From Phycisphaerae bacterium (GTDB lineage Bacteria > Planctomycetota > Phycisphaerae > Phycisphaerales > UBA1924): a DNA stretch of 64,000 nucleotides. The notes beneath the pieces were generated by a model that saw nothing but the letters and a program-made list of their open reading frames with translations, searched no databases and had not been told where the DNA came from. A program made the position numbers and the translations under genes. This document shows, one piece after another, positions 9,082 through 17,542 of the stretch. Location: contig JAUHYE010000003.1 of assembly GCA_030426395.1 (NCBI GenBank), positions 21,005 through 85,004 on the forward strand. Direction: 5' to 3'. Numbering within the stretch: position 1 is the stretch's first letter; every line of letters starts with the position of its first letter.

Positions 9082-10194
9082 TCAGGGGCAGGCCTCACCG
9101 GTGTCGAACGAGTTCTGATAGCACAGGAAGTCGAAGATGGTCAGCACACCGTCGCTATCGCAATCGGCGTACGGATCGCCGTCCATGAACGCGTTCTGGA
9201 ACGCGAGGTAATCGAAGATGTTGAGGATGCCGTCCTGGTTGGCGTCGGCGTAGCAACGCCAGTTGGTCTTGTACGCACGGATGGTGAAGGGGATCATCGG
9301 GAAGAAATCGACCGCACCGATGCCGTCGAAGACGACGCTCACGCGCACGTCGACCGATTCGATGCGCTCTGCTGCCGCCGGGCCGATCGCCAGCGCGTTG
9401 TCGTAGGCGCTGTGCCCTTCGGCCGGATCACGGGGCTCGCCCGTGCTCGGGCTGTGTGCATCGTCCAGGGTAAGCTCGGTGCCATCACCGAATCGCACGC
9501 GCGCCTCGGCCATGATCGATCCGGTACCGGCGAGCAAGCCGTTCCAGGTGCCCAGCGTGATCAGCCCGGTGTCGCCCAGGCGGCTGTTGTCGGCGTCGCG
9601 AGCGTCGAGGGTCTGCCAGACCGACACGCTCGTGGTGCTCGCGGCAAACGCGGACGGCGGCGATAGATCGGTCGTGCCATGGGGCGAGCGGATAGTGTCG
9701 CGCACGCCGTACGCGACGTAGAGCGTGGCCTCCGTCGAGCCGGCCAGACCCGTCACGCGGGCTTCGAGGTCGGCCACGGGCGCGCTGGTCACCACCGGCG
9801 TCAGCACGAATCGCACGGCGTCGATCGCGCCCTCGCCCGAAACAGGGATGCGCACGCGGCGGGTGTTGGCGGCCGTGTCCGCCCGGCTGATCAGTTGCAG
9901 GTCGGGGATGTCGGCAAAGCCAATCGTCTCGCCGCCCGACACGAGCGCGACGCTAAATTGCACGGCCGCGCCGCCGATATCGGTCTTGGTCCGGCTCAGG
10001 TCGATCGCGTCGATCACGACCTCGGCCCCACGGAGCACGGGCACCGGCGGCTCGACCGGCACGGTGGCAACCGTGGCTTTCGGGAACGTCGCCGACAGAT
10101 CGAGGTCGATGGTGCGGACCTTGAGCGGCCCATCCTGGGCCAAGCAGGCCGAGGCGGCAGTGAACAGCAGCGTCGTGGTGAGGGCTCGATTCAC
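9082..10194 (-). CDS. Secreted protein with C-terminal dockerin-like (Gly-Cys) tag
   Basis: A 370-residue exported protein. I place the start at GTG 10194, with GGGAG seven bases upstream, giving signal peptide VNRALTTTLLFTAASACLAQ; the track start at 10329 lies in the divergent promoter region. The body is beta-rich with no named domain. The C-terminus has two EF-hand-like dockerin repeats, DANQDGILNIFDYLAFQN and CDSDGVLTIFDFLCYQN, ending EACP. Five other proteins in this window end in the same module, so it is most likely a shared surface-attachment or sorting tag. Here the spacer between repeats has extra cysteines. Confidence 0.8.
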   Translation of the reverse strand: MNRALTTTLLFTAASACLAQDGPLKVRTIDLDLSATFPKATVATVPVEPPVPVLRGAEVVIDAIDLSRTKTDIGGAAVQFSVALVSGGETIGFADIPDLQLISRADTAANTRRVRIPVSGEGAIDAVRFVLTPVVTSAPVADLEARVTGLAGSTEATLYVAYGVRDTIRSPHGTTDLSPPSAFAASTTSVSVWQTLDARDADNSRLGDTGLITLGTWNGLLAGTGSIMAEARVRFGDGTELTLDDAHSPSTGEPRDPAEGHSAYDNALAIGPAAAERIESVDVRVSVVFDGIGAVDFFPMIPFTIRAYKTNWRCYADANQDGILNIFDYLAFQNAFMDGDPYADCDSDGVLTIFDFLCYQNSFDTGEACP

Positions 10195-10318
10195 TTCATT
10201 TCTCCCTATGTCCCTAACCCAAGATATCCGAAATGCGGCCTTGGTGCAATCCGACCAAAGCCCAAGAACCGCGACGGAATGTGCCCACGGCGACGCCGCG
10301 CGTCGATATCCTCCGCCC

Positions 10319-11056
10319 ATGGCCAACATCCTCGTCGTCGGACCGCATCCTGATGATCAAGAGCTCGGCATGGGCGGCGCGATCGCCAAGCTGGCCGAGC
10401 AGGGGCACGACGTGCTGCTGGTCGACGTGACCAACGGCGAGCCAACGCCGTATGGCGATCCAGTGACGCGTGCCGCCGAGGCGAAGAAGGCGGCGGAGAT
10501 CCTGTCGCCCGACCCGGCGAAGTTTCCCGATGCCAAGCCGGTGCAGCGTGTGCTGCTAGGCATGCCCAATCGGTTCGTCGAGCACACCATCGCCGCGAGG
10601 CACGTGATGGCGGGCGTGATCCGGGCCCACCAGGCGAGCATCGTGTTCACGCCTTTCTTCGAGGATGCGCACCCCGACCATCGTGCCGTCACGCGGATCG
10701 TCGAGGACGCGCGATTCGACGCCAAGCTGACGGGCATCGACATGCCGGCGCCCGAGGGGATGGCGGCGGGCGAGCCGATCTATCCCAAGTGGCTGTTCTA
10801 CTACTACGCCACGCACCTGCGCTGGGTGGCCAACCCGAGCTTCATTCTCGACGTGACGGGGTACGTGGAGCGCAAGATCGAGTCGATCCGAGCGTACCAC
10901 ACGCAGTTCGTGCTGCCCGAGAAGAACCGCAAGGTGATCGACTGGGTCGAGGCGAGCGGGACGTATCTGGGCAGCCGGATCGGGGTTGGGGCGGGGGAAG
11001 GGTTTTTTACGAAGGAGCCGGTGGGGCTGGACGGGATCGAGAGTCTTGTGGGCTAG
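10319..11056 (+). CDS. PIG-L/LmbE-family deacetylase
   Basis: A 245-residue zinc-dependent N-deacetylase of the PIG-L family. The metal site is visible: VVGPHPDDQELGMGGAI (His-Pro-Asp-Asp near the N-terminus) and FEDAHPDHRA (second His). Family members deacetylate N-acetylglucosaminyl compounds; one branch, BshB, works in bacillithiol synthesis, but the substrate cannot be decided from sequence alone. The true start is ATG 10319; the track ORF from 9725 reads through the promoter and the opposite-strand gene. The end overlaps the following minus-strand gene by 4 bases. Confidence 0.87.
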   Translation: MANILVVGPHPDDQELGMGGAIAKLAEQGHDVLLVDVTNGEPTPYGDPVTRAAEAKKAAEILSPDPAKFPDAKPVQRVLLGMPNRFVEHTIAARHVMAGVIRAHQASIVFTPFFEDAHPDHRAVTRIVEDARFDAKLTGIDMPAPEGMAAGEPIYPKWLFYYYATHLRWVANPSFILDVTGYVERKIESIRAYHTQFVLPEKNRKVIDWVEASGTYLGSRIGVGAGEGFFTKEPVGLDGIESLVG

Positions 11057-11358
11057 AGGTAGTCATCCGCATTGATCGTCTTCGGCCCCTCACTCCCGGC
11101 CGTGCGTTCGTAGTAGCCGTCGCCCTTCTTCTCGAACTTCGTGAAGCCGAGTTCGCCCAGGCGCTTGTTGCTCATCTGGGTCTTGTTGAGGTCGCTCCAC
11201 TTGCCGGCGATGGCGGGCGCGGAGATCGCGCGGCGGCAGGGCTGGCCGGTCTCGGGGTGCTCGGTCAGCGGCTCGTCGGCCATGCGCTGGACGTACTCGA
11301 AGGTCTTGCCGGTGGGCTCGCCCTTCTTGTCCAGGAGTTCATAGTCATAGGTGGGCAT
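11053..11358 (-). CDS. FmdB-like small protein with a degenerate zinc ribbon
   Basis: A 101-residue protein. The opening MPTYDYELLDKKGEPTGKTF and EPLTEHPETGQPCRRAIS follow the FmdB/CxxC-ribbon pattern (MPtYeYxCxxCG...CPxCG). Here only one cysteine, in GQPCRR, remains of the expected four, so zinc binding is unlikely. The C-terminal half (KRLGELGFTKFEKKGDGYYE) also resembles longer FmdB-type proteins. Function unknown. It ends with a 4-base overlap with the PIG-L gene. Confidence 0.72.
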   Translation of the reverse strand: MPTYDYELLDKKGEPTGKTFEYVQRMADEPLTEHPETGQPCRRAISAPAIAGKWSDLNKTQMSNKRLGELGFTKFEKKGDGYYERTAGSEGPKTINADDYL

Positions 11359-11366
11359 TGTCTATT

Positions 11367-12872
11367 TTACGCCGGAAGGTCGCCCGCCGTTCGGCTGAGC
11401 GCGCCTGACAGAATAAACGCCAATTCCAGGGCCTGGGCGTAGTTCAGGCGCGGGTCGCAGGCGGTGGCGTAGTTCTCGGACAGTCGCTCCTGCGTCACGC
11501 CCGAGGCACCGCCGATGACCTCGGTCACGTCGTGCCCGGTGACCTCGACATGCACGCCGCCGAGCACGGTGCCGGCCTGGGCGTGGGCGGCCATCGTGCT
11601 GCGCAGCTCGGCCACGATCGCGTCAAAGCTGCGCGTCTTGCGGCCGTCGTCGGTCACGTGGCCGTTGCCGTGCATGGGGTCGCACAGCCAGACGGCCGGC
11701 TCCCCCGACTTCTCGACGGCTCGCAAGATCGGCGGCAGCGCGTCGACCTTCGTCGCGCCCATGCGCGAGATCAGCACGATCTTGCCCGGCTCGCGCTTGT
11801 GGTTGAGTGTGCGCAGCAGGGCGACGGCCTCGTCGGGATCGATGCTCGGGCCGATCTTCACGCCCACGGGGTTGGCGATGCCTCGGAAGAACTCGACGTG
11901 GGCGCCGTCGAGGGCGCGGGTGCGCTCACCAATCCAGGGCAGGTGGGTGGTGAGGCAGTAGTAGCCGTCGCGGCGGGGAACCTTGCGGGTCTGGGCACTC
12001 TCGTATTCGAGATTGAGCCCCTCGTGGCTGGCGAAGAAATCGACGCGGCTGACCTCGTGCATCGAGTTTTCGCCGATGAGCTCGGCGAAGCGGATGGCGC
12101 TGCGCACCTCCTGGCTCATGCGCTGGTAGCGCTCGCGCAGGTCGCCAGAGAGCTGGGCGTTGGTCAGGAACCGCAGATCCCACTGCTCGGCGTGGTGCAG
12201 GTCGGCGAAGCCGCCGGTCGCCAGCGAGCGGATGAAGTTGAGCGTCATGGCCGCGTGGTGGTAGCCGGCCAGGAGCAACTCCGGGTCGGGCCGGCGGGCG
12301 CCCGGGGTAAAGTCGGCCTTGTTGACCAGGTCGCCGAAGTAGCTGGGAAGCTCGCAGGCCTGGCCGTCGATGTCGCCGGTCTCGGTCGGCTTGGAGCGGG
12401 GCTTGGCGTACTGGCCGGCCAGGCGGCCGATGCGGACCACGGGCTTCTGCGAGCCGTGGATGAGTACGAGGCTCATCTGGAGGAGGATCTTGAGTGTCGC
12501 GGTGATGGTGGCCGGGCTGCACTCGTCGAGGGTTTCGGCGCAGTCGCCCCCATGGATGATCAGGCGCTTGCCGGCCTGGGCGTCGGCGAGGTTGGCCTTG
12601 AGGCTCTCGATCTCCCACGAGGTGACCAGCGGCGGCAGGCCGGCCAGGCGATCGACCGCGCGCTTGAGGGCGGCAGGGTCGTCATATTGAACGGTTTGAG
12701 CGCGCGGGCGCTGCTGCCAACTCGTGGGCGTCCAGGGCGATCGGGCGGTGGATTGGGCAGTAGATTGGGGCACTGGCGGCTTTCTTCGCGCGGTTTTTGC
12801 GCGTTTGGGGCAGATTTTCTTTTTTTTCGTCGGATTCGCTGAATGACATGCGGTGAAGGGTCGATGCACCAT
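11367..12872 (-). CDS. Class II 3-deoxy-7-phosphoheptulonate (DAHP) synthase
   Basis: First enzyme of the shikimate pathway: condenses phosphoenolpyruvate and erythrose 4-phosphate. About 501 residues. Class II hallmarks: PWTPTSWQQRPRAQTVQYDD, LPPLVTSWEIESLKANLA, the metal-binding Cys in IIHGGDCAETLDEC, RIGRLAGQYAKPRS, GVKIGPSIDPDEA, LISRMGATKVDALPPI, CDPMHGNGH and GVHVEVTGHDVTEVIGG. Homology begins about 60 residues in; before it is a Lys/Arg-rich tail (PTKKKKICPKRAKTARRK) whose start is uncertain. I use ATG 12872; the track start 12977 and a GTG at 12773 are alternatives, none with a clear ribosome site. No other aro genes are near. Confidence 0.92.
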   Translation of the reverse strand: MVHRPFTACHSANPTKKKKICPKRAKTARRKPPVPQSTAQSTARSPWTPTSWQQRPRAQTVQYDDPAALKRAVDRLAGLPPLVTSWEIESLKANLADAQAGKRLIIHGGDCAETLDECSPATITATLKILLQMSLVLIHGSQKPVVRIGRLAGQYAKPRSKPTETGDIDGQACELPSYFGDLVNKADFTPGARRPDPELLLAGYHHAAMTLNFIRSLATGGFADLHHAEQWDLRFLTNAQLSGDLRERYQRMSQEVRSAIRFAELIGENSMHEVSRVDFFASHEGLNLEYESAQTRKVPRRDGYYCLTTHLPWIGERTRALDGAHVEFFRGIANPVGVKIGPSIDPDEAVALLRTLNHKREPGKIVLISRMGATKVDALPPILRAVEKSGEPAVWLCDPMHGNGHVTDDGRKTRSFDAIVAELRSTMAAHAQAGTVLGGVHVEVTGHDVTEVIGGASGVTQERLSENYATACDPRLNYAQALELAFILSGALSRTAGDLPA

Positions 12873-13010
12873 GCGTTCGGGGTTATCCGCCACTGACGGC
12901 GGCCGGACGAGATGGATCAGGCCGCACAAACCATATCGCCCGGCTCTGCAGGACCAATTCGGACCTCCCGGGAGCAACCAAGACCGCGGCCGCTGTTTGG
13001 AGATTCAGGT

Positions 13011-13826
13011 ATGCCGACTTCGACTTCGACTCGCCGTAGCGGGACCAGGACCACCAGCCGCACCCACGCGGCCCGGACTGCCCCCAAGCGTCGCACCCGG
13101 ACCACCGGGAGCGCCATCGCCACCAAACGCAAGGCCACCAAGCCGAGCACCCGTAAGACCGCCGGCAAGAGCACCGCTCGCAAGACCACCGGCAGCAAGG
13201 CAACCGGTCGCAAGACCACCGCCAAGCGGACCACTGGTCGCAAGACCACGGCTCGCAAGACCGGCACCACGGCCAAGCGCCGCACCGGCACGACCGCCAA
13301 GCGCACCACGGGTGCCAAGACCGCGGCTCGCAAGCCCAGCACCCGCAAGACCACGGCCCGCAGCACCACCGGTCGCAAGACCGCCGCCAAGCGGACCACC
13401 GGTCGCACCACCACGGCCCGGAAGACGACTGGTCGCAAGACGACCGCTCGCAAGACCGGCACCACCGCTAAGCGCACCACGGCCACGCGGGCGACCACCC
13501 GCAAGCCCGCCGCGCGCAAGACCACGGCCCGTAGCACCACCGGTCGCAAGACCACGGCCAAGCGGACCACCGCCAAGCGCACCACCGCGCGGAAGGCCAC
13601 CGGTCGCACGACCACGGCCAAGCGCACCCCCGCGAAGCGGACCACCGCGAAGCGCAGCACCGCTCGCAAGAGCACGGCTCGCACCGCTACGGCCCGGACC
13701 AACGGTCGCAAGACCGCGGCCCGCAAGCCCAGCACCCGCAAGAGCCCGGCCCGCAGCACGACCTCGACGAGCCGCAGCCTGACGCTGCGTTCGGCTCGCT
13801 CGGGCAGCCGCCGCCGCGCCGCCTGA
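13011..13826 (+). CDS. Histone H1-like Lys/Arg/Thr-rich repeat protein
   Basis: A 271-residue, extremely basic protein made almost entirely of Lys, Arg, Thr and Ala, in irregular repeats such as TTGRKTTAKRTTGRKTTARK. Such tails resemble the C-terminal domain of histone H1 and the H1-like nucleoid proteins of several bacteria, so DNA binding and compaction is the likely role. I chose ATG 13011 (MPTSTSTRR) because GGAG lies 8 bases upstream; the track start at 12912 is too early. A strong terminator follows. Long ORFs in the other frames (Pro/Ala-, Val/Leu- and Gly/Ala-rich) are by-products of the repeat. There is no globular domain. Confidence 0.82.
   Translation: MPTSTSTRRSGTRTTSRTHAARTAPKRRTRTTGSAIATKRKATKPSTRKTAGKSTARKTTGSKATGRKTTAKRTTGRKTTARKTGTTAKRRTGTTAKRTTGAKTAARKPSTRKTTARSTTGRKTAAKRTTGRTTTARKTTGRKTTARKTGTTAKRTTATRATTRKPAARKTTARSTTGRKTTAKRTTAKRTTARKATGRTTTAKRTPAKRTTAKRSTARKSTARTATARTNGRKTAARKPSTRKSPARSTTSTSRSLTLRSARSGSRRRAA
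13130..13780 (+). repeat. Low-complexity coding repeat of the H1-like gene
   Basis: Degenerate short repeats built from units like CGCAAGACCAC and GCCAAGCGGACCACC encode the TTGRKTTAKR pattern. Unit lengths vary, so it is not a regular tandem array. It could vary in length between strains by slippage or recombination. Confidence 0.75.
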
Positions 13827-13879
13827 TTCCACTTCACACATCCGGCCTTGCCAGCGATGGCACGGCACTGCTTCGAACG

Positions 13880-13904
13880 CCGGCCCCATGGGGCCGGTTT
13901 TTAT
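13880..13904 (+). terminator. Rho-independent terminator of the H1-like gene
   Basis: A perfect GC-rich stem, CCGGCCCC/GGGGCCGG, with a very short loop is followed by TTTTTATTT, about 55 bases after the stop of the H1-like gene. Confidence 0.85.
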
Positions 13905-13933
13905 TTGGCCTGGGGGATCGCTGGCAAATTTAT

Positions 13934-13945
13934 TTGTAGATACAA
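13934..13945. promoter_or_regulatory. Palindrome TTGTA-GA-TACAA upstream of the AhpD-like gene
   Basis: TTGTAGATACAA is a perfect 5-bp inverted repeat with a 2-base centre, in an AT-rich patch (AAATTTATTTG before, AAGAATATGG after), 94 bases upstream of the ATG. Redox-responsive repressors of the MarR/OhrR kind use similar TACAA/TTGTA half-sites, which would suit an AhpD-like target; this is inference only. Confidence 0.35.
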
Positions 13946-14038
13946 GAATATGGATGGTCCGGCTGGGGTTGGTTCTGGAGCAAGCATCACAAACCCCGAT
14001 GGGAACACACGAACCATCCCCAACACAAGGAGACCGAA

Positions 14039-14587
14039 ATGCCCCGCCTGAACACCATCGACCCCGCCAACGCCTCGGGCAAGGCCAAGGAGATCTTCGA
14101 CGGCCCGTTAAAGGGCAAGCACCTGAACATCTTCAAGGGCATGGCCAACTCGCCAGCCGGCCTCCAGGCCTACCTGGGCATGAGCGGCGCCCTAGCCGGC
14201 GGCTCGCTGTCGGCGGCCGAGCGCGAGATCGTCGCCCTGGTGACGGCCCAGCAGAACGACTGCGACTATTGCCTGGCGGCCCATACGCACATCGGCAAAG
14301 GGGCAGGGCTAAGCGAGGCCCAGACCCTCGAGGCACGCCGCGGCGACATGGGCGACCCGAAGTACGGCGCCCTGGCCACCTTCACCAAGGCCCTGCTGGA
14401 CAAGAACGGCCACGCCGACGAGGGCGACCTGAGCGCCTTCAAGGCCGCGGGCTACGACGACGGCGACGTTGTGGAGGTCATCGCCAGCGTGGCGCTGAAC
14501 GTGTTCACCAACTACTTCAACCACGTGAACGGGACCGACGTGGACCTGCCCACGCCCCCGGCTCTGGAGACGGCCGGGGCTCGGTAA
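14039..14587 (+). CDS. AhpD-like carboxymuconolactone decarboxylase-family protein
   Basis: A 182-residue all-helical protein of the CMD/AhpD family. The redox motif is DCDYCLAAHTH, with Cys75 and Cys78 and the usual His82, preceded by SLSAAEREIVALVTA. Proteins of this type act as alkylhydroperoxidases or other peroxide/thiol redox enzymes. The ribosome site AAGGAG is 8 bases before the ATG. A terminator follows directly and a palindromic site lies upstream, so it is probably a single-gene unit. The exact substrate is unknown. Confidence 0.88.
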   Translation: MPRLNTIDPANASGKAKEIFDGPLKGKHLNIFKGMANSPAGLQAYLGMSGALAGGSLSAAEREIVALVTAQQNDCDYCLAAHTHIGKGAGLSEAQTLEARRGDMGDPKYGALATFTKALLDKNGHADEGDLSAFKAAGYDDGDVVEVIASVALNVFTNYFNHVNGTDVDLPTPPALETAGAR

Positions 14588-14600
14588 CCAAGGACAAGCA

Positions 14601-14632
14601 AGCCCCTCGTGCAAGCGAGGGGCTGTTTGTTT
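14601..14632 (+). terminator. Rho-independent terminator after the AhpD-like gene
   Basis: Stem AGCCCCTCG/CGAGGGGCT with loop TGCAAG, followed by GTTTGTTT, 13 bases after the stop codon. Confidence 0.85.
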
Positions 14633-14634
14633 CA

Positions 14635-14871
14635 CTATCCACGGCTCAGGCGGTTTGCTCGATAGAGCGCGAGGGCGCCGAGCGCCAGGGCCGGCAATGC
14701 CATCAGCGCCACCGCGGCCCAGATCGACCCAGGGTCCGGATCGCGCGCCACCAAGCCACCGGCGGCGACCAGGCCGACACCGGCAACGATGCACAGGCCG
14801 CCCAATCGGGTGGCGCGAATAGCCGGGCTGCACCACAGCCCGGCGGCGTTCTTGCGCTGGTTGTGCGACAC
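14635..14871 (-). CDS. Small two-helix membrane protein, function unknown
   Basis: A 78-residue protein from GTG 14871, preceded by GAGAGAGG. It has two hydrophobic helices, RLGGLCIVAGVGLVAAGGLV and IWAAVALMALPALALGALAL, with a basic end NRLSRG. The track ORF starts further upstream at 15075 inside the methyltransferase promoter and gene, which I reject. No family recognised. Confidence 0.55.
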   Translation of the reverse strand: MSHNQRKNAAGLWCSPAIRATRLGGLCIVAGVGLVAAGGLVARDPDPGSIWAAVALMALPALALGALALYRANRLSRG

Positions 14872-15025
14872 TTGGGCCTCTCTCTGCAATCCGAAATCCG
14901 CTCGGCAAACGACAACCGGGCGAGGAAAGCTATCGGCAACATCGCATCGTTTCCAACACCCAAGTAGCGCTTTGCGCTCGAGCACGGTACACTGCTTCGT
15001 GCCCACTGCGACTCCATCCAAGCCG

Positions 15026-15958
15026 ATGCCCAAGCCCAAGTCGAAGCTGCCCAAGCCCTTGCGCCCGAAGGGCAAGAGTCTGCCCGACTGCCGTGTCTAC
15101 GTTGGCGATTGCCGGGAGTTGTTGCCGCAGATCCCCGAATGCGCCAAGGGGCAGGTGGACCTCGTGTTCGCCGACCCGCCGTTCAACTGGGCGCGCAGCT
15201 ACGACAAGTGGGACGACTCGATGCCCGACAAGGAGTACTGCGACGTGACGCAGAGCTTCGGGCGGCCGGGCGATGTGACGGCCTTTACGCAGCGTTGGAT
15301 CGATCTCTGTATTCAGGCACTCAAGCCCACGGGCAGCCTGTGGATCAACATACCCGACGACTGGGCCGCCGAGATCGTGGTGCACCTTAAGCAGCGCGGG
15401 ATGCACATGGTCAACTGGTGCGTGTGGCACTATCGCTTCGGGCAGAACACCACCAGCCGGTTCATCAACAGCAAGGTGCATGTGCTGTACTTCTGCAAGG
15501 ATCCCAAGAACCGCACGTGGAACCCCGGGGAAGTTCTCGAGCCCAGCGATCGGGCGACGACGTACTTCGACCCGCGGACGATGGACAAGAAGGACGGCAT
15601 GCCCGCAGGCATGCGCCTGCCGATGGACGTGTGGTACGGTCAATACTGGGGCCGCATCCAGGGCAACAACGCCGAGCGCCGCGGCAACCACGACAACCAG
15701 CTCCCCGAGCTCTACCTCGCCCGCGTGGTGCGTGCGACCAGCAACGAGGGCGACCTGGTGCTCGACCCATTCACCGGCAGCGGCACCACGGCCGTCGCGT
15801 CGACAGCACTCGGGCGGCGCTACGTTGGCTGCGAGTACTCGCCCGACATGGCCAAGAGCGCCATGGAGCGCGTGAACAAGGGACCGGTGCGCGACTTGCG
15901 CGCTCCGGCCCAGGCGACGGCGATCTTCAAGCCCCGGCGGCGGCGCCCCGAGGCGTAG
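15026..15958 (+). CDS. Orphan DNA methyltransferase (N4-cytosine/N6-adenine type)
   Basis: SAM-dependent DNA amino-methyltransferase of about 310 residues. The catalytic motif is VDLVFADPPFNW near residue 50, and the SAM-binding motif LVLDPFTGSGTTAVAS comes near the C-terminus, followed by YVGCEYSPDMAKSA. Catalytic motif first and SAM motif last is the beta arrangement. DPPF is typical of N6-adenine enzymes, but the target base is not certain. ATG 15026 gives a Lys/Pro-rich N-terminus (MPKPKSKLPKPLRPK); GTG 14999 is an alternative. There is no restriction enzyme beside it, so it may serve in regulation or epigenetic marking. Confidence 0.87.
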   Translation: MPKPKSKLPKPLRPKGKSLPDCRVYVGDCRELLPQIPECAKGQVDLVFADPPFNWARSYDKWDDSMPDKEYCDVTQSFGRPGDVTAFTQRWIDLCIQALKPTGSLWINIPDDWAAEIVVHLKQRGMHMVNWCVWHYRFGQNTTSRFINSKVHVLYFCKDPKNRTWNPGEVLEPSDRATTYFDPRTMDKKDGMPAGMRLPMDVWYGQYWGRIQGNNAERRGNHDNQLPELYLARVVRATSNEGDLVLDPFTGSGTTAVASTALGRRYVGCEYSPDMAKSAMERVNKGPVRDLRAPAQATAIFKPRRRRPEA

Positions 15959-15961
15959 GGC

Positions 15962-17542
15962 CTACTCGCAGCCGGCGTCGAACTCGTTCTGGAACGTCAG
16001 GAAGTCGAAGATGGTCAGCTCGCCGTCGCCGTCGAAGTCGGCCGCCAGGTCTCCCGCGTCGAACTCGTTCTGAAACGCCAGGAAGTCGAAGATGGTCAGC
16101 TCGCCGTCGCCGTCGATGTCGACCCGGCACGGCGCGGCTTCGAGTACGTCGGCCACGCCGTCGCGACGCACGTTGTACTGGTACGTGCGTACCGGAGCCA
16201 GCGCGGAGTCGTACACGATCGAGTCGGACGCGAGCTGGAAGAGGTAGGTCTGGTTGTTGATCTGGTCGTTGCCGCTCACGCTCAGGTCCAGGAAGCCGTC
16301 GCCGTCGAAGTCGCCGATGGTGGGCGACTGCTGGAACGACGAAGCCGTGCCAACGGGCAGCGGCCAGCCCGAGATGGGCGTGCCGTCGTGGTTGAAGCCG
16401 TAGAGCGGCGTGACGGCCGTGTTATCGTCGACGAGCAGCTCGACCGCGCCGTCGCCGTCCACATCGGCAACCATGATCTGCGCGTGCACAGCGCCCACGA
16501 CGCCGGTCACAGGCCAGCCGGGCAGCGGCACGCCGTCGCGATCCCACACTTGAATGTTGGCGAGTGGCGCGGGCGTCAGCGTCCGATCGCCGATGGCGAT
16601 GTCGAGGTTTCCGTCGCCGTCGATGTCGGCGATACTCGGCGGCGTGAAGATCGAGAACTCGGTGGTGGTGGGCCAACCCGGGCGCAGGTTGCCCGCAAAG
16701 TCGAGCACGTACACGCGGCCAGTGAACGGATCGACCTCGTTGGTCGTCGCGAACACGATCTCTCGCGCACCATCGCCGTCCAAGTCGGCCAAGCCGGCGG
16801 AGTTGTAGTTCAGCGTCTGGATGGTGCCGCCATCGGCCGGCGTGTACGGGAAGCCGGCGAGCGTGTTGCCATCGGCATCGAAGGCGTACACGGTGTAGAA
16901 CGACGACACGACGATCTCGGGCTGGCCGTCGCCGTTAATGTCGCCCACGGCCGGCGATGCGCCGCTCGAGATGTCGTCGAGCACAACGGGGAAGCCTGCG
17001 CGTTGCGTGCCGTCGCCCTCGAGGGCCGAGAGCTGCGCTACTCCGCCCGAGTTGGCGTTGACCAGGATCTCCAGGTCGCCGTCGCCGTCCAGGTCGGCGA
17101 GCGCCGGGCTCTTGAACGGACCGCCCACCGAAACCGGGAAGCCCGGCACGGTCGAGCCGTCCTTGTTGATTGCAAACACGTTGCCGCGGATGCCGAAGAA
17201 GAACGTCTGCACGACAATCTCGTCTTCGCCGTCGCCGTCGACATCGCCGAAGGCGGGGGCGCCGAAGGTACCGTGGCCGGCGGTCAGCAGACGCGGGAAC
17301 CCGGGCACGTTGGTGCCATCGAGGTTGAGCGCGTGCAACTGGTCCTGGACGACGTGCACCATTTCGAGTTCGGGGTCGGCGTCCATGTTGACCATCATGC
17401 CGCCGTCGACCGACGGGCCGGGGCCGAGGATGAGCGGCCAGCCGTCACGGGTTTCGAAGCCGGGCACCTGCGCGAGGGCCGGGGTGGCCAGGCCGGCGGC
17501 CAAGAGCAGACAGCAACAGCGGTGGGTGTGGTTGAACGACAT
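15962..17542 (-). CDS. Secreted FG-GAP/VCBS propeller protein with dockerin-like tag
   Basis: A 526-residue exported protein. Signal peptide MSFNHTHRCCCLLLAAGLATPALAQ (cysteine-rich) follows a strong AAGGAG site. The body is a run of about seven FG-GAP/VCBS repeats with calcium-loop motifs such as FGDVDGDGEDEIVV, LADLDGDGDLEILV, VGDINGDGQPEIVV and IADIDGDGNLDIAI, forming an integrin-alpha-like beta-propeller. The C-terminus carries the double dockerin-like tag, IDGDGELTIFDFLAFQN and FDGDGELTIFDFLTFQN, ending DAGCE. The protein is most likely surface-attached and calcium-binding; its ligand is unknown. Confidence 0.88.
   Translation of the reverse strand: MSFNHTHRCCCLLLAAGLATPALAQVPGFETRDGWPLILGPGPSVDGGMMVNMDADPELEMVHVVQDQLHALNLDGTNVPGFPRLLTAGHGTFGAPAFGDVDGDGEDEIVVQTFFFGIRGNVFAINKDGSTVPGFPVSVGGPFKSPALADLDGDGDLEILVNANSGGVAQLSALEGDGTQRAGFPVVLDDISSGASPAVGDINGDGQPEIVVSSFYTVYAFDADGNTLAGFPYTPADGGTIQTLNYNSAGLADLDGDGAREIVFATTNEVDPFTGRVYVLDFAGNLRPGWPTTTEFSIFTPPSIADIDGDGNLDIAIGDRTLTPAPLANIQVWDRDGVPLPGWPVTGVVGAVHAQIMVADVDGDGAVELLVDDNTAVTPLYGFNHDGTPISGWPLPVGTASSFQQSPTIGDFDGDGFLDLSVSGNDQINNQTYLFQLASDSIVYDSALAPVRTYQYNVRRDGVADVLEAAPCRVDIDGDGELTIFDFLAFQNEFDAGDLAADFDGDGELTIFDFLTFQNEFDAGCE

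Noticed and set aside
13130-13780. Possible CRISPR or tandem-repeat array
   Set aside because: Repeat units are short, irregular and coding; there are no spacers of constant length and no cas genes.
12853-13889. Long Pro/Ala-, Val/Leu- and Gly/Ala-rich ORFs over the 13 kb repeat on both strands
   Set aside because: They are the other frames of one repetitive Lys/Arg/Thr-coding gene, which alone has a ribosome site and terminator.
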